Origin: Acidovorax sp.
GTDB lineage: Bacteria > Pseudomonadota > Gammaproteobacteria > Burkholderiales > Burkholderiaceae_C
Length of the DNA stretch: 5,771 bases
Direction: 5' to 3'
NCBI GenBank assembly: GCA_011620245.1
Contig: WOZN01000100.1
Span: forward strand, 1-5,771
The notes under the pieces: generated by a model
The model's database searches: none
What the model saw: the letters and a program-made list of their open reading frames with translations, nothing else
What the model was told of the DNA's origin: nothing
Made by a program: the position numbers and the translations under genes
In this document: positions 1 through 5,739 of the stretch, piece after piece
Position numbering within the stretch: position 1 is the first letter of the stretch
How the letters are laid out: every line of letters begins with the position of its first letter

Positions 1-1931
1 AGACCCTGCTGGGCGTGACGGGCTCGGGCAAGACCTTCACCATGGCCAACGTGATCGCCCGCATGGGCCGCCCGGCCATCGTGTTTGCGCCCAACAAGAC
101 GCTGGCCGCGCAGCTGTACAGCGAGTTCCGCGAGTTTTTTCCCAAGAACGCGGTCGAGTATTTCGTGAGCTACTACGACTATTACCAGCCCGAAGCCTAT
201 GTGCCCCAGCGCGACCTGTTCATCGAGAAGGACAGCGCGATCAATGAGCATATCGAGCAGATGCGGCTCAGTTGCACCAAGAGCCTGATGGAGCGGCGCG
301 ACGTGGTCATCGTGGCCACCGTGTCGGCCATCTACGGCATTGGCGAGCCCGAGAGCTACCACCGCATGGTGATGACGCTGCGCACGGGCGACAGGCTGGG
401 CCAGCGCGATGTGATTGCCCAGCTGATCCGCATGCAGTACCAGCGCAACGAGGCGGATTTTTCGCGCGGCAAGTTCCGCGTGCGGGGCGACACCATCGAC
501 GTGTTTCCGGCCGAGCATTCGGAGCTGGCCATCCGCATCGAGCTGTTTGACGACGAGATCGAGAGCCTGCAGCTGTTCGACCCGCTCACGGGCCGCGTCA
601 AGCAGAAGATTCCGCGCTTTACGGTGTACCCCAGCAGCCATTACGTGACGCCGCGCGACAAGGTGCTGGCGGCGGTGGAGACCATCAAGCTGGAGCTGGC
701 CGACCGCCTCAAGGAACTGGTGGGGATGGGCAAGCTGGTGGAGGCGCAGCGCCTGGAGCAGCGCACGCGGTTTGATCTGGAGATGCTCAGCGAAGTCGGG
801 CACTGCAAGGGCATCGAGAACTACACGCGCCACCTCTCGGGCGCGGCGCCGGGCGACCCGCCCAGCACGCTGACCGACTACATGCCCAAGGACGCCATCA
901 TGTTCCTGGACGAGAGCCACCAGATGATCGGCCAGCTCAACGCCATGTACAGCGGCGACCGCTCGCGCAAGACCACGCTGGTCGAATATGGGTTTCGCCT
1001 GCCTTCAGCCCTGGACAACCGGCCGCTCAAGTTCGAGGAGTTCGAGCAGCGCATGCGGCAGGTGATCTTTGTGTCGGCCACTCCTGCCGATTACGAGAAG
1101 ACCCATTCGGGCCAGATCGTGGAGCAGGTGGTGCGCCCCACCGGCCTGGTGGACCCGATGGTGGAGGTGCGTCCGGCCACCCACCAGGTGGATGATGTGC
1201 TGCAGGAAATACGCATCCGTGCAGAAAAGCACGAACGTGTGCTCATCACGACGCTGACCAAGCGCATGGCCGAGCAGCTCACCGACTACCTTACCGACAA
1301 CGGCGTGAAGGTGCGCTACCTGCACAGCGATGTGGACACGGTCGAGCGCGTGGAGATCATCCGCGACCTGCGCCTTGGGGCGTTTGACGTGCTGGTGGGC
1401 ATCAACCTGCTGCGTGAGGGGCTGGACATCCCCGAGGTGTCATTGGTGGCGATTCTCGATGCCGACAAGGAAGGCTTCCTGCGGGCCGAGCGCAGCCTGA
1501 TCCAGACCATCGGCCGTGCGGCGCGCAATCTGAACGGCCGCGCCATCCTGTATGCGGACCGCATCACTGAATCCATGAAAAAAGCCATGGGCGAGACGGA
1601 ACGCCGCCGGATCAAGCAGATCGCATACAACGAGGCCCACGGAATCACGCCGCGCAGCATTGTCAAGAAGGTAAAAGACCTGATTGACGGCGTGTACAGC
1701 GAAAAAGCGGGCAAGGATGCCGAGCGGCTGGAGCAGGAAGCCCTGCAGCGCGCGCAGGTGGAGGATATGTCCGAGAAGGACGTGGCGCGCGAGATCAAGC
1801 GGCTGGAGAAGCTCATGCTGGAACATGCCCGCAACCTGGAGTTCGAGCAGGCGGCCCGGGTGCGGGACCAGCTCACGCGACTCAAAGACCAGGCGTTTGG
1901 TGCGCACGGCAGCGATTCTGTCTCGCTGTGA
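1..1931 (+). CDS. uvrB: UvrB, excinuclease ABC subunit B (5' end outside window)
   Basis: UvrB is the DNA-damage-verifying helicase-like subunit of the cytoplasmic UvrABC nucleotide-excision repair complex; it is loaded by UvrA and recruits UvrC for incision. The reading frame is open from base 3. The Walker A motif GVTGSGKT is at 12-35, the aromatic beta-hairpin ([12 protein letters not shown]) that inserts into DNA starts at 171, the Walker B-like FLDESH is near 903-920, the SATP motif is near 1073, and the motif V/VI block ([13 protein letters not shown], then QTIGRAARN ending at 1529) follows. A C-terminal UVR motif that contacts UvrC spans about 1788-1875. The GTG at 15 is an internal valine of the P-loop, not a start. 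By comparison with E. coli UvrB about 34 N-terminal residues are missing upstream. About 642 residues are present, which fits the usual full length of about 670-700. No frameshift or damaged motif is visible. It stands apart from the isc genes and I see no clear terminator just after its stop. Confidence 0.98.
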   Translation, partial: TLLGVTGSGKTFTMANVIARMGRPAIVFAPNKTLAAQLYSEFREFFPKNAVEYFVSYYDYYQPEAYVPQRDLFIEKDSAINEHIEQMRLSCTKSLMERRDVVIVATVSAIYGIGEPESYHRMVMTLRTGDRLGQRDVIAQLIRMQYQRNEADFSRGKFRVRGDTIDVFPAEHSELAIRIELFDDEIESLQLFDPLTGRVKQKIPRFTVYPSSHYVTPRDKVLAAVETIKLELADRLKELVGMGKLVEAQRLEQRTRFDLEMLSEVGHCKGIENYTRHLSGAAPGDPPSTLTDYMPKDAIMFLDESHQMIGQLNAMYSGDRSRKTTLVEYGFRLPSALDNRPLKFEEFEQRMRQVIFVSATPADYEKTHSGQIVEQVVRPTGLVDPMVEVRPATHQVDDVLQEIRIRAEKHERVLITTLTKRMAEQLTDYLTDNGVKVRYLHSDVDTVERVEIIRDLRLGAFDVLVGINLLREGLDIPEVSLVAILDADKEGFLRAERSLIQTIGRAARNLNGRAILYADRITESMKKAMGETERRRIKQIAYNEAHGITPRSIVKKVKDLIDGVYSEKAGKDAERLEQEALQRAQVEDMSEKDVAREIKRLEKLMLEHARNLEFEQAARVRDQLTRLKDQAFGAHGSDSVSL

Positions 1932-1955
1932 CGGGGTTATTGGGGAATAAGACAG

Positions 1956-2031
1956 GACTTGCGCAAATCAGGATCAGGCCAGCCGCCACCCCATGAAAGC
2001 AATCTTTGTGCATCCTTGTTTGCGTAAAACC
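1956..2031. repeat. Dispersed 76-bp repeat with inverted ends (copy A)
   Basis: The ends are imperfect inverted repeats: GACTTGCGCAAA at 1956-1967 against TTTGCGTAAAAC at 2019-2030 (9 of 12 match). The same element recurs, in the same orientation, at 5636-5714. The left 33 bases match at 28 positions and the right 22 bases (2010-2031 against 5693-5714) match at 18, while the centre has diverged. Two diverged copies within 4 kb, both intergenic, point to a short mobile or REP/MITE-like family. It codes for nothing convincing. It lies 24 bp after the uvrB stop and about 70 bp before the iscR promoter -10, so it could mark the boundary between the two units. Without a following T-run it is not a standard terminator. 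Confidence 0.7.
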
Positions 2032-2072
2032 TACAAGAAACTCGCCAGGTTCAATTGTGACCTGCTGATTTT

Positions 2073-2097
2073 TAACCCGACAAATTTGGTAGGGATT
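2073..2097 (+). promoter_or_regulatory. Candidate IscR type 1 binding site (operator)
   Basis: Aligned with the type 1 consensus remembered for E. coli IscR (ATASYYGACT, RWWWY, AGTCRRSTAT), this 25-base stretch agrees at 18 positions, including the CCCGAC left half and the GT-GGG right half around an AAATTT centre. It sits directly upstream of the iscR -10 box and covers the -35 region, the right place for [2Fe-2S]-IscR to block RNA polymerase and autoregulate the isc operon. The match was made by eye and the right half is the weaker one. Confidence 0.6.
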
Positions 2098-2108
2098 TGT
2101 GGTATACT
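2079..2108 (+). promoter_or_regulatory. Probable isc operon promoter (extended -10)
   Basis: TATACT at 2103-2108 is preceded by TG at 2100-2101 with one base between, giving an extended -10 element that can make up for a poor -35. No good TTGACA lies 16-18 bp upstream; the nearest material (GACAAA from 2079, or ACAAAT from 2080) is weak. The predicted transcription start is about 2115, which would give a leader of roughly 144 nt before iscR. This is the only good promoter in the 327-bp uvrB-iscR gap. Confidence 0.65.
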
Positions 2109-2139
2109 CGCACAAAATATTCAAGCAAAGAGCCCAACG

Positions 2140-2175
2140 ATGAAGGGCCCCGTATCGGAAGGCTGGGCGGGGTAA
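2140..2175 (+). other. Possible 11-codon leader ORF before iscR
   Basis: An ATG at 2140 opens an 11-residue frame (MKGPVSEGWAG) closed by TAA at 2173-2175. AAAGAG at 2127-2132, seven bases upstream, resembles a Shine-Dalgarno. The ORF lies wholly inside the predicted iscR leader and overlaps a possible hairpin, CCCCG (2148-2152) with CGGGG (2168-2172). No function is known to me, and an ORF this short can easily occur by chance. Confidence 0.25.
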
Positions 2176-2246
2176 GGGGCGGAGACGGTGCCGGTGCCTG
2201 GTGGTATTTGCCAGGGCCTGCTGTTTTATAACGAACAAGCCTAGAC

Positions 2247-2252
2247 AAGGAG
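2247..2252 (+). promoter_or_regulatory. iscR ribosome-binding site
   Basis: AAGGAG lies six bases before the ATG at 2259. It is the best Shine-Dalgarno in the window and fixes the iscR start. The other isc genes have visibly weaker sites. Confidence 0.85.
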
Positions 2253-2258
2253 CTTGCA

Positions 2259-2795
2259 ATGCGCCTCACAACCAAAGGCCGGTTTGCGGTCACTGCCATG
2301 ATCGACCTGGCCCTGCGCCAGAACAATGGCCCCGTCACGCTGGCGGCCATCAGCCAGCGCCAGCAGATCTCGTTGTCGTATCTGGAGCAGCTCTTTGGCA
2401 AGCTGCGCCGCCACGAACTCGTGGAATCGACCCGTGGCCCCGGTGGCGGTTACACCCTGGCGCGCAAGGCGGCCGACATCACGGTGGCAGACATCATTGT
2501 CTCGGTGGACGAGCCCATTGATGCCACACATTGTGGCGGCAAGGAAAACTGCCTGGGCGAAGCGGGCCGCTGCATGACGCACGAGTTGTGGGCTTCGCTC
2601 AACCAGCGCATGGTGGAGTTTCTCGACTCTGTCACGCTGCAGAAGCTGGTGGACGAGCAATTGGCCAAGGGCATCCAGATCGAGGACAAGCCCGTTGCGC
2701 GGCGCGCAATTTCGACGACGCCCGTGGTCAAGCCTATCCGTGTGAATGCCCCGAATTCGGTGTTCGCGCTGGGTAACGTCTTCGCGAAATCCTGA
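2259..2795 (+). CDS. iscR: IscR, Rrf2-family [2Fe-2S] transcription regulator
   Basis: IscR senses Fe-S cluster supply: with its [2Fe-2S] cluster it represses the isc operon, and apo-IscR regulates other promoters. The 178-residue product opens with the family hallmark MRLTTKGRFAVTAMIDLAL. A winged helix-turn-helix at about residues 25-66 contains ISLSYLEQLF and the wing RGPGGGY. Next come the dimerisation helix and the cluster-binding loop with C92, C98 and C105, plus H108 as the probable fourth ligand. In E. coli these are C92, C98, C104 and H107, so this loop is one residue longer between the second and third cysteines, a small variation. The C-terminal tail after about residue 145 is low in recognisable motifs, as is usual. 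The gene is first in the isc operon, behind a promoter with a candidate IscR site, which implies negative autoregulation. Confidence 0.97.
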   Translation: MRLTTKGRFAVTAMIDLALRQNNGPVTLAAISQRQQISLSYLEQLFGKLRRHELVESTRGPGGGYTLARKAADITVADIIVSVDEPIDATHCGGKENCLGEAGRCMTHELWASLNQRMVEFLDSVTLQKLVDEQLAKGIQIEDKPVARRAISTTPVVKPIRVNAPNSVFALGNVFAKS

Positions 2796-2818
2796 TGTCT
2801 GGAGGGCTTGGTTCGGCC

Positions 2819-2850
2819 TTGGGGCCAGCTGTGCCCTGAACGATTTTTTT
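2819..2850 (+). terminator. Candidate attenuator/terminator between iscR and iscS
   Basis: Bases 2819-2825 can pair with 2833-2839 (core GGGC with GCCC, two G-U pairs and an outer T-A) around a seven-base loop. Four bases after the stem there is a run of seven T (2844-2850). This resembles a weak rho-independent terminator placed 23-55 bp after the iscR stop. In operation it would let iscR be made in excess of iscSUA, or protect the 3' end of an iscR-only transcript. The stem is short, so termination would probably be partial. Confidence 0.45.
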
Positions 2851-2897
2851 GATCACCTGCTTTTTATTGCCAGCCAGAAACCTTTACTGAGCCAGCC

Positions 2898-4118
2898 ATG
2901 GACATGACCCCGCATTTCCCCATCTATCTCGATTACGGTGCCACCACCCCGGTCGATCCTCGCGTCGTGGATGCCATGGTTCCATGGCTGCGCGAGCATT
3001 TCGGCAACCCCGCCTCCCGCAGTCACGCCTGGGGCTGGGAGGCCGAAGAGGCCGTGGAGAAGGCCCGTGCGCAAGTGGCCGACCTGATTGGCGCCGACCC
3101 CCGTGAAATCGTCTGGACCAGCGGCGCCACCGAGTCCATCAACCTCGCCTTGAAGGGCGCAGCCCATTTCTACCAGGGCAAGGGCAAGCACCTGATTACC
3201 CTCAAGACCGAGCACAAGGCCGTGCTGGACACCATGCGCGAACTGGAGCGCCAGGGCTTTGAGGTGACCTATCTGGATGTGCAGGAAGATGGCCTGGTCA
3301 ACATGGACGCCCTGAAGGCTGCCATTCGCCCCGACACCATCTTGATCAGCATCCTGTTCGTGAACAACGAAATCGGCGTGATTCAGGATATCCCCGCCAT
3401 TGGCGCTTTGTGCCGTGAAAAGGGCATCCTGCTGCATGTGGATGCCGCACAGGCCACGGGCCGGGTCGAGATCGACATGAATGTGCTGCCGATCGACCTC
3501 ATGAGCATGACGGCCCACAAGACCTACGGCCCCAAGGGTATCGGCGCGCTGTATGTGCGCCGCAAACCCCGCGTGCGCCTGGAAGCGCAGATGCATGGCG
3601 GCGGCCATGAGCGCGGCATGCGCTCGGGCACGCTGCCCACGCACCAGATCGTGGGCATGGGTGAGGCTTTTCGCATCGCCAAGGAAGAAATGGCCGAGAG
3701 CAATGCCAAGGCCAAGGCCCTGCAGCAGCGCCTGCTCAACGGCCTGAAGGACATCGAGCAGGTGTTCATCAATGGCAGCCTGGAGCACCGGGTGCCGCAG
3801 AACCTGAACATGAGCTTCAACTTCGTCGAGGGCGAATCGCTCATCATGGGCATCAAGGGCCTGGCCGTGTCGTCGGGTTCGGCCTGCACCTCGGCCAGCC
3901 TGGAGCCGAGCTACGTGCTGCGCGCCCTGGGCCGCAGCGACGAGCTGGCGCACAGCAGCCTGCGCATGACCATTGGCCGTTTCACCACCGAAGAAGAAAT
4001 CGACTACGCCATCTCCACCATCCGCGAGAACGTGGCCCGGCTGCGCGAACTGAGCCCGCTGTGGGAGATGTACAAGGATGGCATCGACATCAGCACCATC
4101 CAGTGGGCGGCGCACTGA
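2898..4118 (+). CDS. iscS: IscS, cysteine desulfurase (PLP-dependent)
   Basis: IscS converts L-cysteine to L-alanine and holds the sulfur as a persulfide, which it hands to IscU for cluster assembly and to other acceptors such as tRNA-thiolation enzymes. The 406-residue product is a class V aminotransferase fold enzyme and resembles E. coli IscS along its whole length with a +2 offset. H106 lies in TEHK. The cofactor aspartate is in the DAAQATG segment. H207-K208 (AHKTYGPKG) supplies the PLP Schiff-base lysine, and the mobile-loop catalytic cysteine is C330 in [14 protein letters not shown]. That long loop marks group I (IscS/NifS) rather than SufS. The C-terminal segment with [12 protein letters not shown], where IscU docks, is intact. 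ATG codons occur at 2898 and 2904; 2898 is taken as the start because a weak TGAG precedes it while none suits 2904. It follows iscR by 102 bp and precedes iscU by 40 bp. Confidence 0.98.
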   Translation: MDMTPHFPIYLDYGATTPVDPRVVDAMVPWLREHFGNPASRSHAWGWEAEEAVEKARAQVADLIGADPREIVWTSGATESINLALKGAAHFYQGKGKHLITLKTEHKAVLDTMRELERQGFEVTYLDVQEDGLVNMDALKAAIRPDTILISILFVNNEIGVIQDIPAIGALCREKGILLHVDAAQATGRVEIDMNVLPIDLMSMTAHKTYGPKGIGALYVRRKPRVRLEAQMHGGGHERGMRSGTLPTHQIVGMGEAFRIAKEEMAESNAKAKALQQRLLNGLKDIEQVFINGSLEHRVPQNLNMSFNFVEGESLIMGIKGLAVSSGSACTSASLEPSYVLRALGRSDELAHSSLRMTIGRFTTEEEIDYAISTIRENVARLRELSPLWEMYKDGIDISTIQWAAH

Positions 4119-4158
4119 TTCCGCGAAGATTTTTGGAAGAATTGAAGAGGTACACATC

Positions 4159-4560
4159 ATGGCTTACTCAGACAAAGTGGTTGACCATTACGAAAACCCC
4201 CGCAACGTGGGTTCTTTCGACAAGGGTGACGATTCGGTGGGCACCGGCATGGTGGGTGCGCCCGCCTGCGGCGACGTGATGAAGCTGCAGATCAAGGTGA
4301 ACCCCGAAACCGGCGTGATCGAGGACGCGCGCTTCAAGACCTACGGTTGCGGCTCCGCCATCGCCTCGTCCTCGCTGGTGACCGAGTGGGTCAAGGGCAA
4401 GACGCTGGACGAAGCGGCGGCCCTGAAAAACAGCGAGATCGCCGAGGAACTGGCCCTGCCGCCCGTCAAGATCCACTGCTCCATCCTGGCCGAAGACGCC
4501 ATCAAGGCGGCGGTGAACGACTACAAGGCCAAGCACAACAGCGCGGTGGCCGCAGCCTGA
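4159..4560 (+). CDS. iscU: IscU, Fe-S cluster assembly scaffold
   Basis: IscU is the cytoplasmic scaffold on which [2Fe-2S] and [4Fe-4S] clusters are built from IscS-derived sulfur before HscA/HscB-driven transfer to apo-proteins. The 133-residue product has the three cluster-ligand cysteines C37 (ACGD), C64 ([11 protein letters not shown]) and C107 (IHCS), along with D39 and H106. The HscA recognition loop LPPVK is at residues 100-104. The start at 4159 gives the canonical [18 protein letters not shown] opening, and AGAGG at 4146-4150 provides a ribosome-binding site eight bases upstream. The frame is open further upstream into the end of iscS, but that extension does not resemble IscU. It sits 40 bp after iscS and 2 bp before iscA, so it is surely cotranscribed with both. 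Confidence 0.98.
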   Translation: MAYSDKVVDHYENPRNVGSFDKGDDSVGTGMVGAPACGDVMKLQIKVNPETGVIEDARFKTYGCGSAIASSSLVTEWVKGKTLDEAAALKNSEIAEELALPPVKIHCSILAEDAIKAAVNDYKAKHNSAVAAA

Positions 4561-4562
4561 CC

Positions 4563-4886
4563 ATGGCCATCACGCTGACAGAAGCTGCTGCCCGGCATAT
4601 CAACCGCTACCTTGCCCGCCGCGGCAAGGGGCTGGGCGTGCGCCTGGGTGTCAAGACCACCGGCTGCTCGGGCCTGGCCTACAAGCTCGAATATGTGGAC
4701 GACTCCGAGCCGGAAGACATCGTGTTTGAAAACCATGGCGTCAAGGTACTGATCGATCCCAGGAGCCTGGCTTACATTGACGGCACCGAGCTGGATTTTG
4801 TGCGCGAAGGCCTGAACGAAGGCTTCAAGTTCAACAATCCCAACGAGCGGGACCGCTGCGGCTGCGGCGAGAGCTTCCGCGTTTGA
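4563..4886 (+). CDS. iscA: IscA, A-type Fe-S cluster carrier
   Basis: IscA accepts or delivers Fe-S clusters (and can bind iron) downstream of the IscU scaffold, chiefly toward [4Fe-4S] proteins. The 107-residue product has the HesB/IscA fold signature with the three conserved cysteines C35 (TTGCSGLAY) and C99/C101 (RCGCGESF at the C-terminus). Its position in the isc operon favours IscA over ErpA. Its ATG comes only two bases after the iscU stop and no good Shine-Dalgarno is visible, so translation is probably coupled to iscU. A strong terminator begins 22 bp after its stop. Confidence 0.97.
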   Translation: MAITLTEAAARHINRYLARRGKGLGVRLGVKTTGCSGLAYKLEYVDDSEPEDIVFENHGVKVLIDPRSLAYIDGTELDFVREGLNEGFKFNNPNERDRCGCGESFRV

Positions 4887-4908
4887 GGCTTTGTGCTGCG
4901 TTGCCGCC

Positions 4909-4943
4909 AAACCGCCCTCGCGCTGCGTGCTGGCGGTTTTTTT
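4909..4943 (+). terminator. Intrinsic terminator after iscA
   Basis: AAACCGCC (4909-4916) pairs perfectly with GGCGGTTT (4932-4939), and the T-run extends over 4937-4943. The 15-base loop can itself form a short stem (4920-4923 with 4927-4930). An alternative stem, CCGCCA (4904-4909) with TGGCGG (4931-4936), is followed by the same T-run. This is the best terminator in the window. It acts in the plus direction, so it should reduce transcription from iscRSUA into hscB and hscA. Confidence 0.85.
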
Positions 4944-4950
4944 CTGCCGG

Positions 4951-5049
4951 ATGCTATCAAAATGAGAGCTGCTTGCGCTTGATGGCATTCGTTTTCAGAT
5001 ACTTTTAACGTTGAAACTGGCTTGTGGCAAGCGTAGGCAGCTATTATTT
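4951..5049. repeat. Palindromic intergenic element forming a long stem up to the hscB start
   Basis: Bases 4960-4981 pair with 5028-5049: 21 of 22 positions pair, three of them G-U, with one mismatch (G4966 with A5043), around a 46-base loop. The core arms are AGCTGCTTGCGCTTG (4967-4981) and CAAGCGTAGGCAGCT (5028-5042); both of their differences from a perfect palindrome are G-U pairs. The loop has a further small stem, TTTCA (4993-4997) with TGAAA (5012-5016). The left part (GCTATCAAAA, then GCTGCTTGCGCTTGATGG) resembles a repeat I remember as common between genes in Comamonadaceae; this is recollection, not a search. The right arm ends on the base before the hscB ATG, so in mRNA it would cover the ribosome-binding region. 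I saw no convincing promoter inside. Confidence 0.75.
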
Positions 5050-5568
5050 ATGAACCTCCAATCTGACGATTTCGCACTCTTTGGCCTCCCGCGCCGCTTT
5101 GCGCAGGAGCGCAGCGCCATCGATGCGCGCTGGAAAGAATTGCAGCGCGAAGCGCATCCCGATAAATTTGCGGCACAAGGCGCCGCAGCGCAGCGCGTGG
5201 CCATGCAATGGTCGGTGCGCATCAACGAGGCCTACCAGCGCCTGAAAGACCCGATGCGCCGTGCCGCCTATCTGTGCGAACTGCATGGCGCGCCCATCCA
5301 GGCCGAAGACAACACCGCCATGCCCGCAGCCTTTCTGATGCAGCAGATGGAGTGGCGCGAATCGCTCGACGATGCCCAGACAGCCGCCGAACTCGATGGC
5401 CTGGACGATGGCGTGCAGCAGGCCCAGAGCCAGGCATTGGCGCTTTGCGGGCAACTGATAGACCAGCAATGCGATTACGCCGCTGCTGCAAAACAGGTCA
5501 GAGCCCTCATGTTCATTGCGCGATTTGCCGACGACATCGAGCGCCGCCGGGATCAACTGGGACAATAG
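5050..5568 (+). CDS. hscB: HscB, J-domain co-chaperone for Fe-S cluster transfer
   Basis: HscB (Hsc20) binds IscU, brings it to the Hsp70 HscA and stimulates HscA ATPase so that the cluster is released to acceptors. The 172-residue product matches the length of E. coli HscB (171). The N-terminal J-domain (about residues 1-75) opens with DDFALFGLPRRF and carries the HPDKF loop at 36-40, which contacts HscA, followed by INEAYQRLKDPMRRAAYL. The C-terminal three-helix domain (about 90-170), which binds IscU, includes AFLMQQMEWRE. There is no zinc-binding N-terminal extension as in eukaryotic homologues. The ATG at 5050 is chosen because it gives the family N-terminus; an in-frame TTG at 5011 would add 13 residues encoded by repeat DNA. 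No good Shine-Dalgarno is visible, and the 22 bases before the start form one arm of a long stem. It is 163 bp from iscA, with a terminator between. Confidence 0.95.
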   Translation: MNLQSDDFALFGLPRRFAQERSAIDARWKELQREAHPDKFAAQGAAAQRVAMQWSVRINEAYQRLKDPMRRAAYLCELHGAPIQAEDNTAMPAAFLMQQMEWRESLDDAQTAAELDGLDDGVQQAQSQALALCGQLIDQQCDYAAAAKQVRALMFIARFADDIERRRDQLGQ

Positions 5569-5584
5569 CGGCATCACCCCTTTT

Positions 5585-5627
5585 CGAGGCATCTTCCGCA
5601 GGGCAATGCCTCGCAGGGCAATGCCTC
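5585..5627. repeat. 15-bp tandem duplication with two alternative hairpins
   Basis: GCAGGGCAATGCCTC occurs twice back to back, at 5598-5612 and 5613-5627, without a mismatch. Upstream, CGAGGCAT (5585-5592) is the reverse complement of ATGCCTCG (5606-5613), and its inner seven bases also fit the second copy (5621-5627). The transcript could therefore form either of two competing stems. The duplication looks recent and probably arose by replication slippage. It begins 17 bp after the hscB stop. No T-run follows, so it is not an ordinary terminator. Confidence 0.85.
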
Positions 5628-5635
5628 ATTACCAT

Positions 5636-5714
5636 GACTTACGCAAAACAGGCCCAGGCAAGCCGCCAGCCACAAAGGCATGTACCGTTGTGGCATCCTT
5701 ATTTGCATAAGTCC
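5636..5714. repeat. Dispersed repeat with inverted ends (copy B)
   Basis: The ends GACTTACGCAAA (5636-5647) and TTTGCATAAGTC (5702-5713) are inverted repeats matching at 11 of 12 positions. A second perfect 7-bp inverted repeat, GCCACAA (5669-5675) with TTGTGGC (5688-5694), lies inside. It is a second copy of the element at 1956-2031. A 5-bp direct repeat ATTAC at 5628-5632 and 5717-5721 could be a target-site duplication, but it may be chance. The element fills most of the 171-bp gap between hscB and hscA and ends about 25 bp before the hscA ATG. Confidence 0.75.
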
Positions 5715-5739
5715 TAATTACGTAGAACACAAGATTTTC

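Noticed and set aside
15..17. GTG as the start of uvrB
   Set aside because: It encodes the valine inside the Walker A motif GVTGSGKT; the frame is open to the window edge and UvrB needs about 34 more residues upstream.
1316..1907. Minus-strand ORFs of 189 and 155 codons opposite the 3' part of uvrB
   Set aside because: Both are shadows of uvrB codons; the translations are low-complexity (Ser/Arg-rich or His/Leu-rich) with no recognisable domain.
1993..2175. 60-codon plus-strand ORF upstream of iscR
   Set aside because: It starts inside the dispersed repeat, runs across the isc promoter and has no family resemblance; only its last 11 codons are kept as a speculative leader ORF.
2853..4160. 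Minus-strand ORF of 435 codons opposite iscS
   Set aside because: It is longer than iscS itself, but it is the antisense of a strongly conserved GC-rich gene, its translation (rich in H, A, G, Q) resembles no family, and no promoter or ribosome site serves it.
4979..5007. Promoter for hscB (TTGATG with a TTTTAA-like -10) in the loop of the palindrome
   Set aside because: The -10 matches poorly at standard spacing and no extended -10 is present; it is not supportable from sequence alone.
5011..5049. TTG at 5011 as an alternative hscB start
   Set aside because: The 13 extra residues come from the palindromic repeat, do not resemble the HscB N-terminus, and the ATG at 5050 gives the normal family length.
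5628..5721. ATTAC direct repeats around repeat copy B as proof of transposition
   Set aside because: Five bases are too few, the spacing to the inverted ends is unequal, and copy A has no matching duplication; noted only as a possibility.
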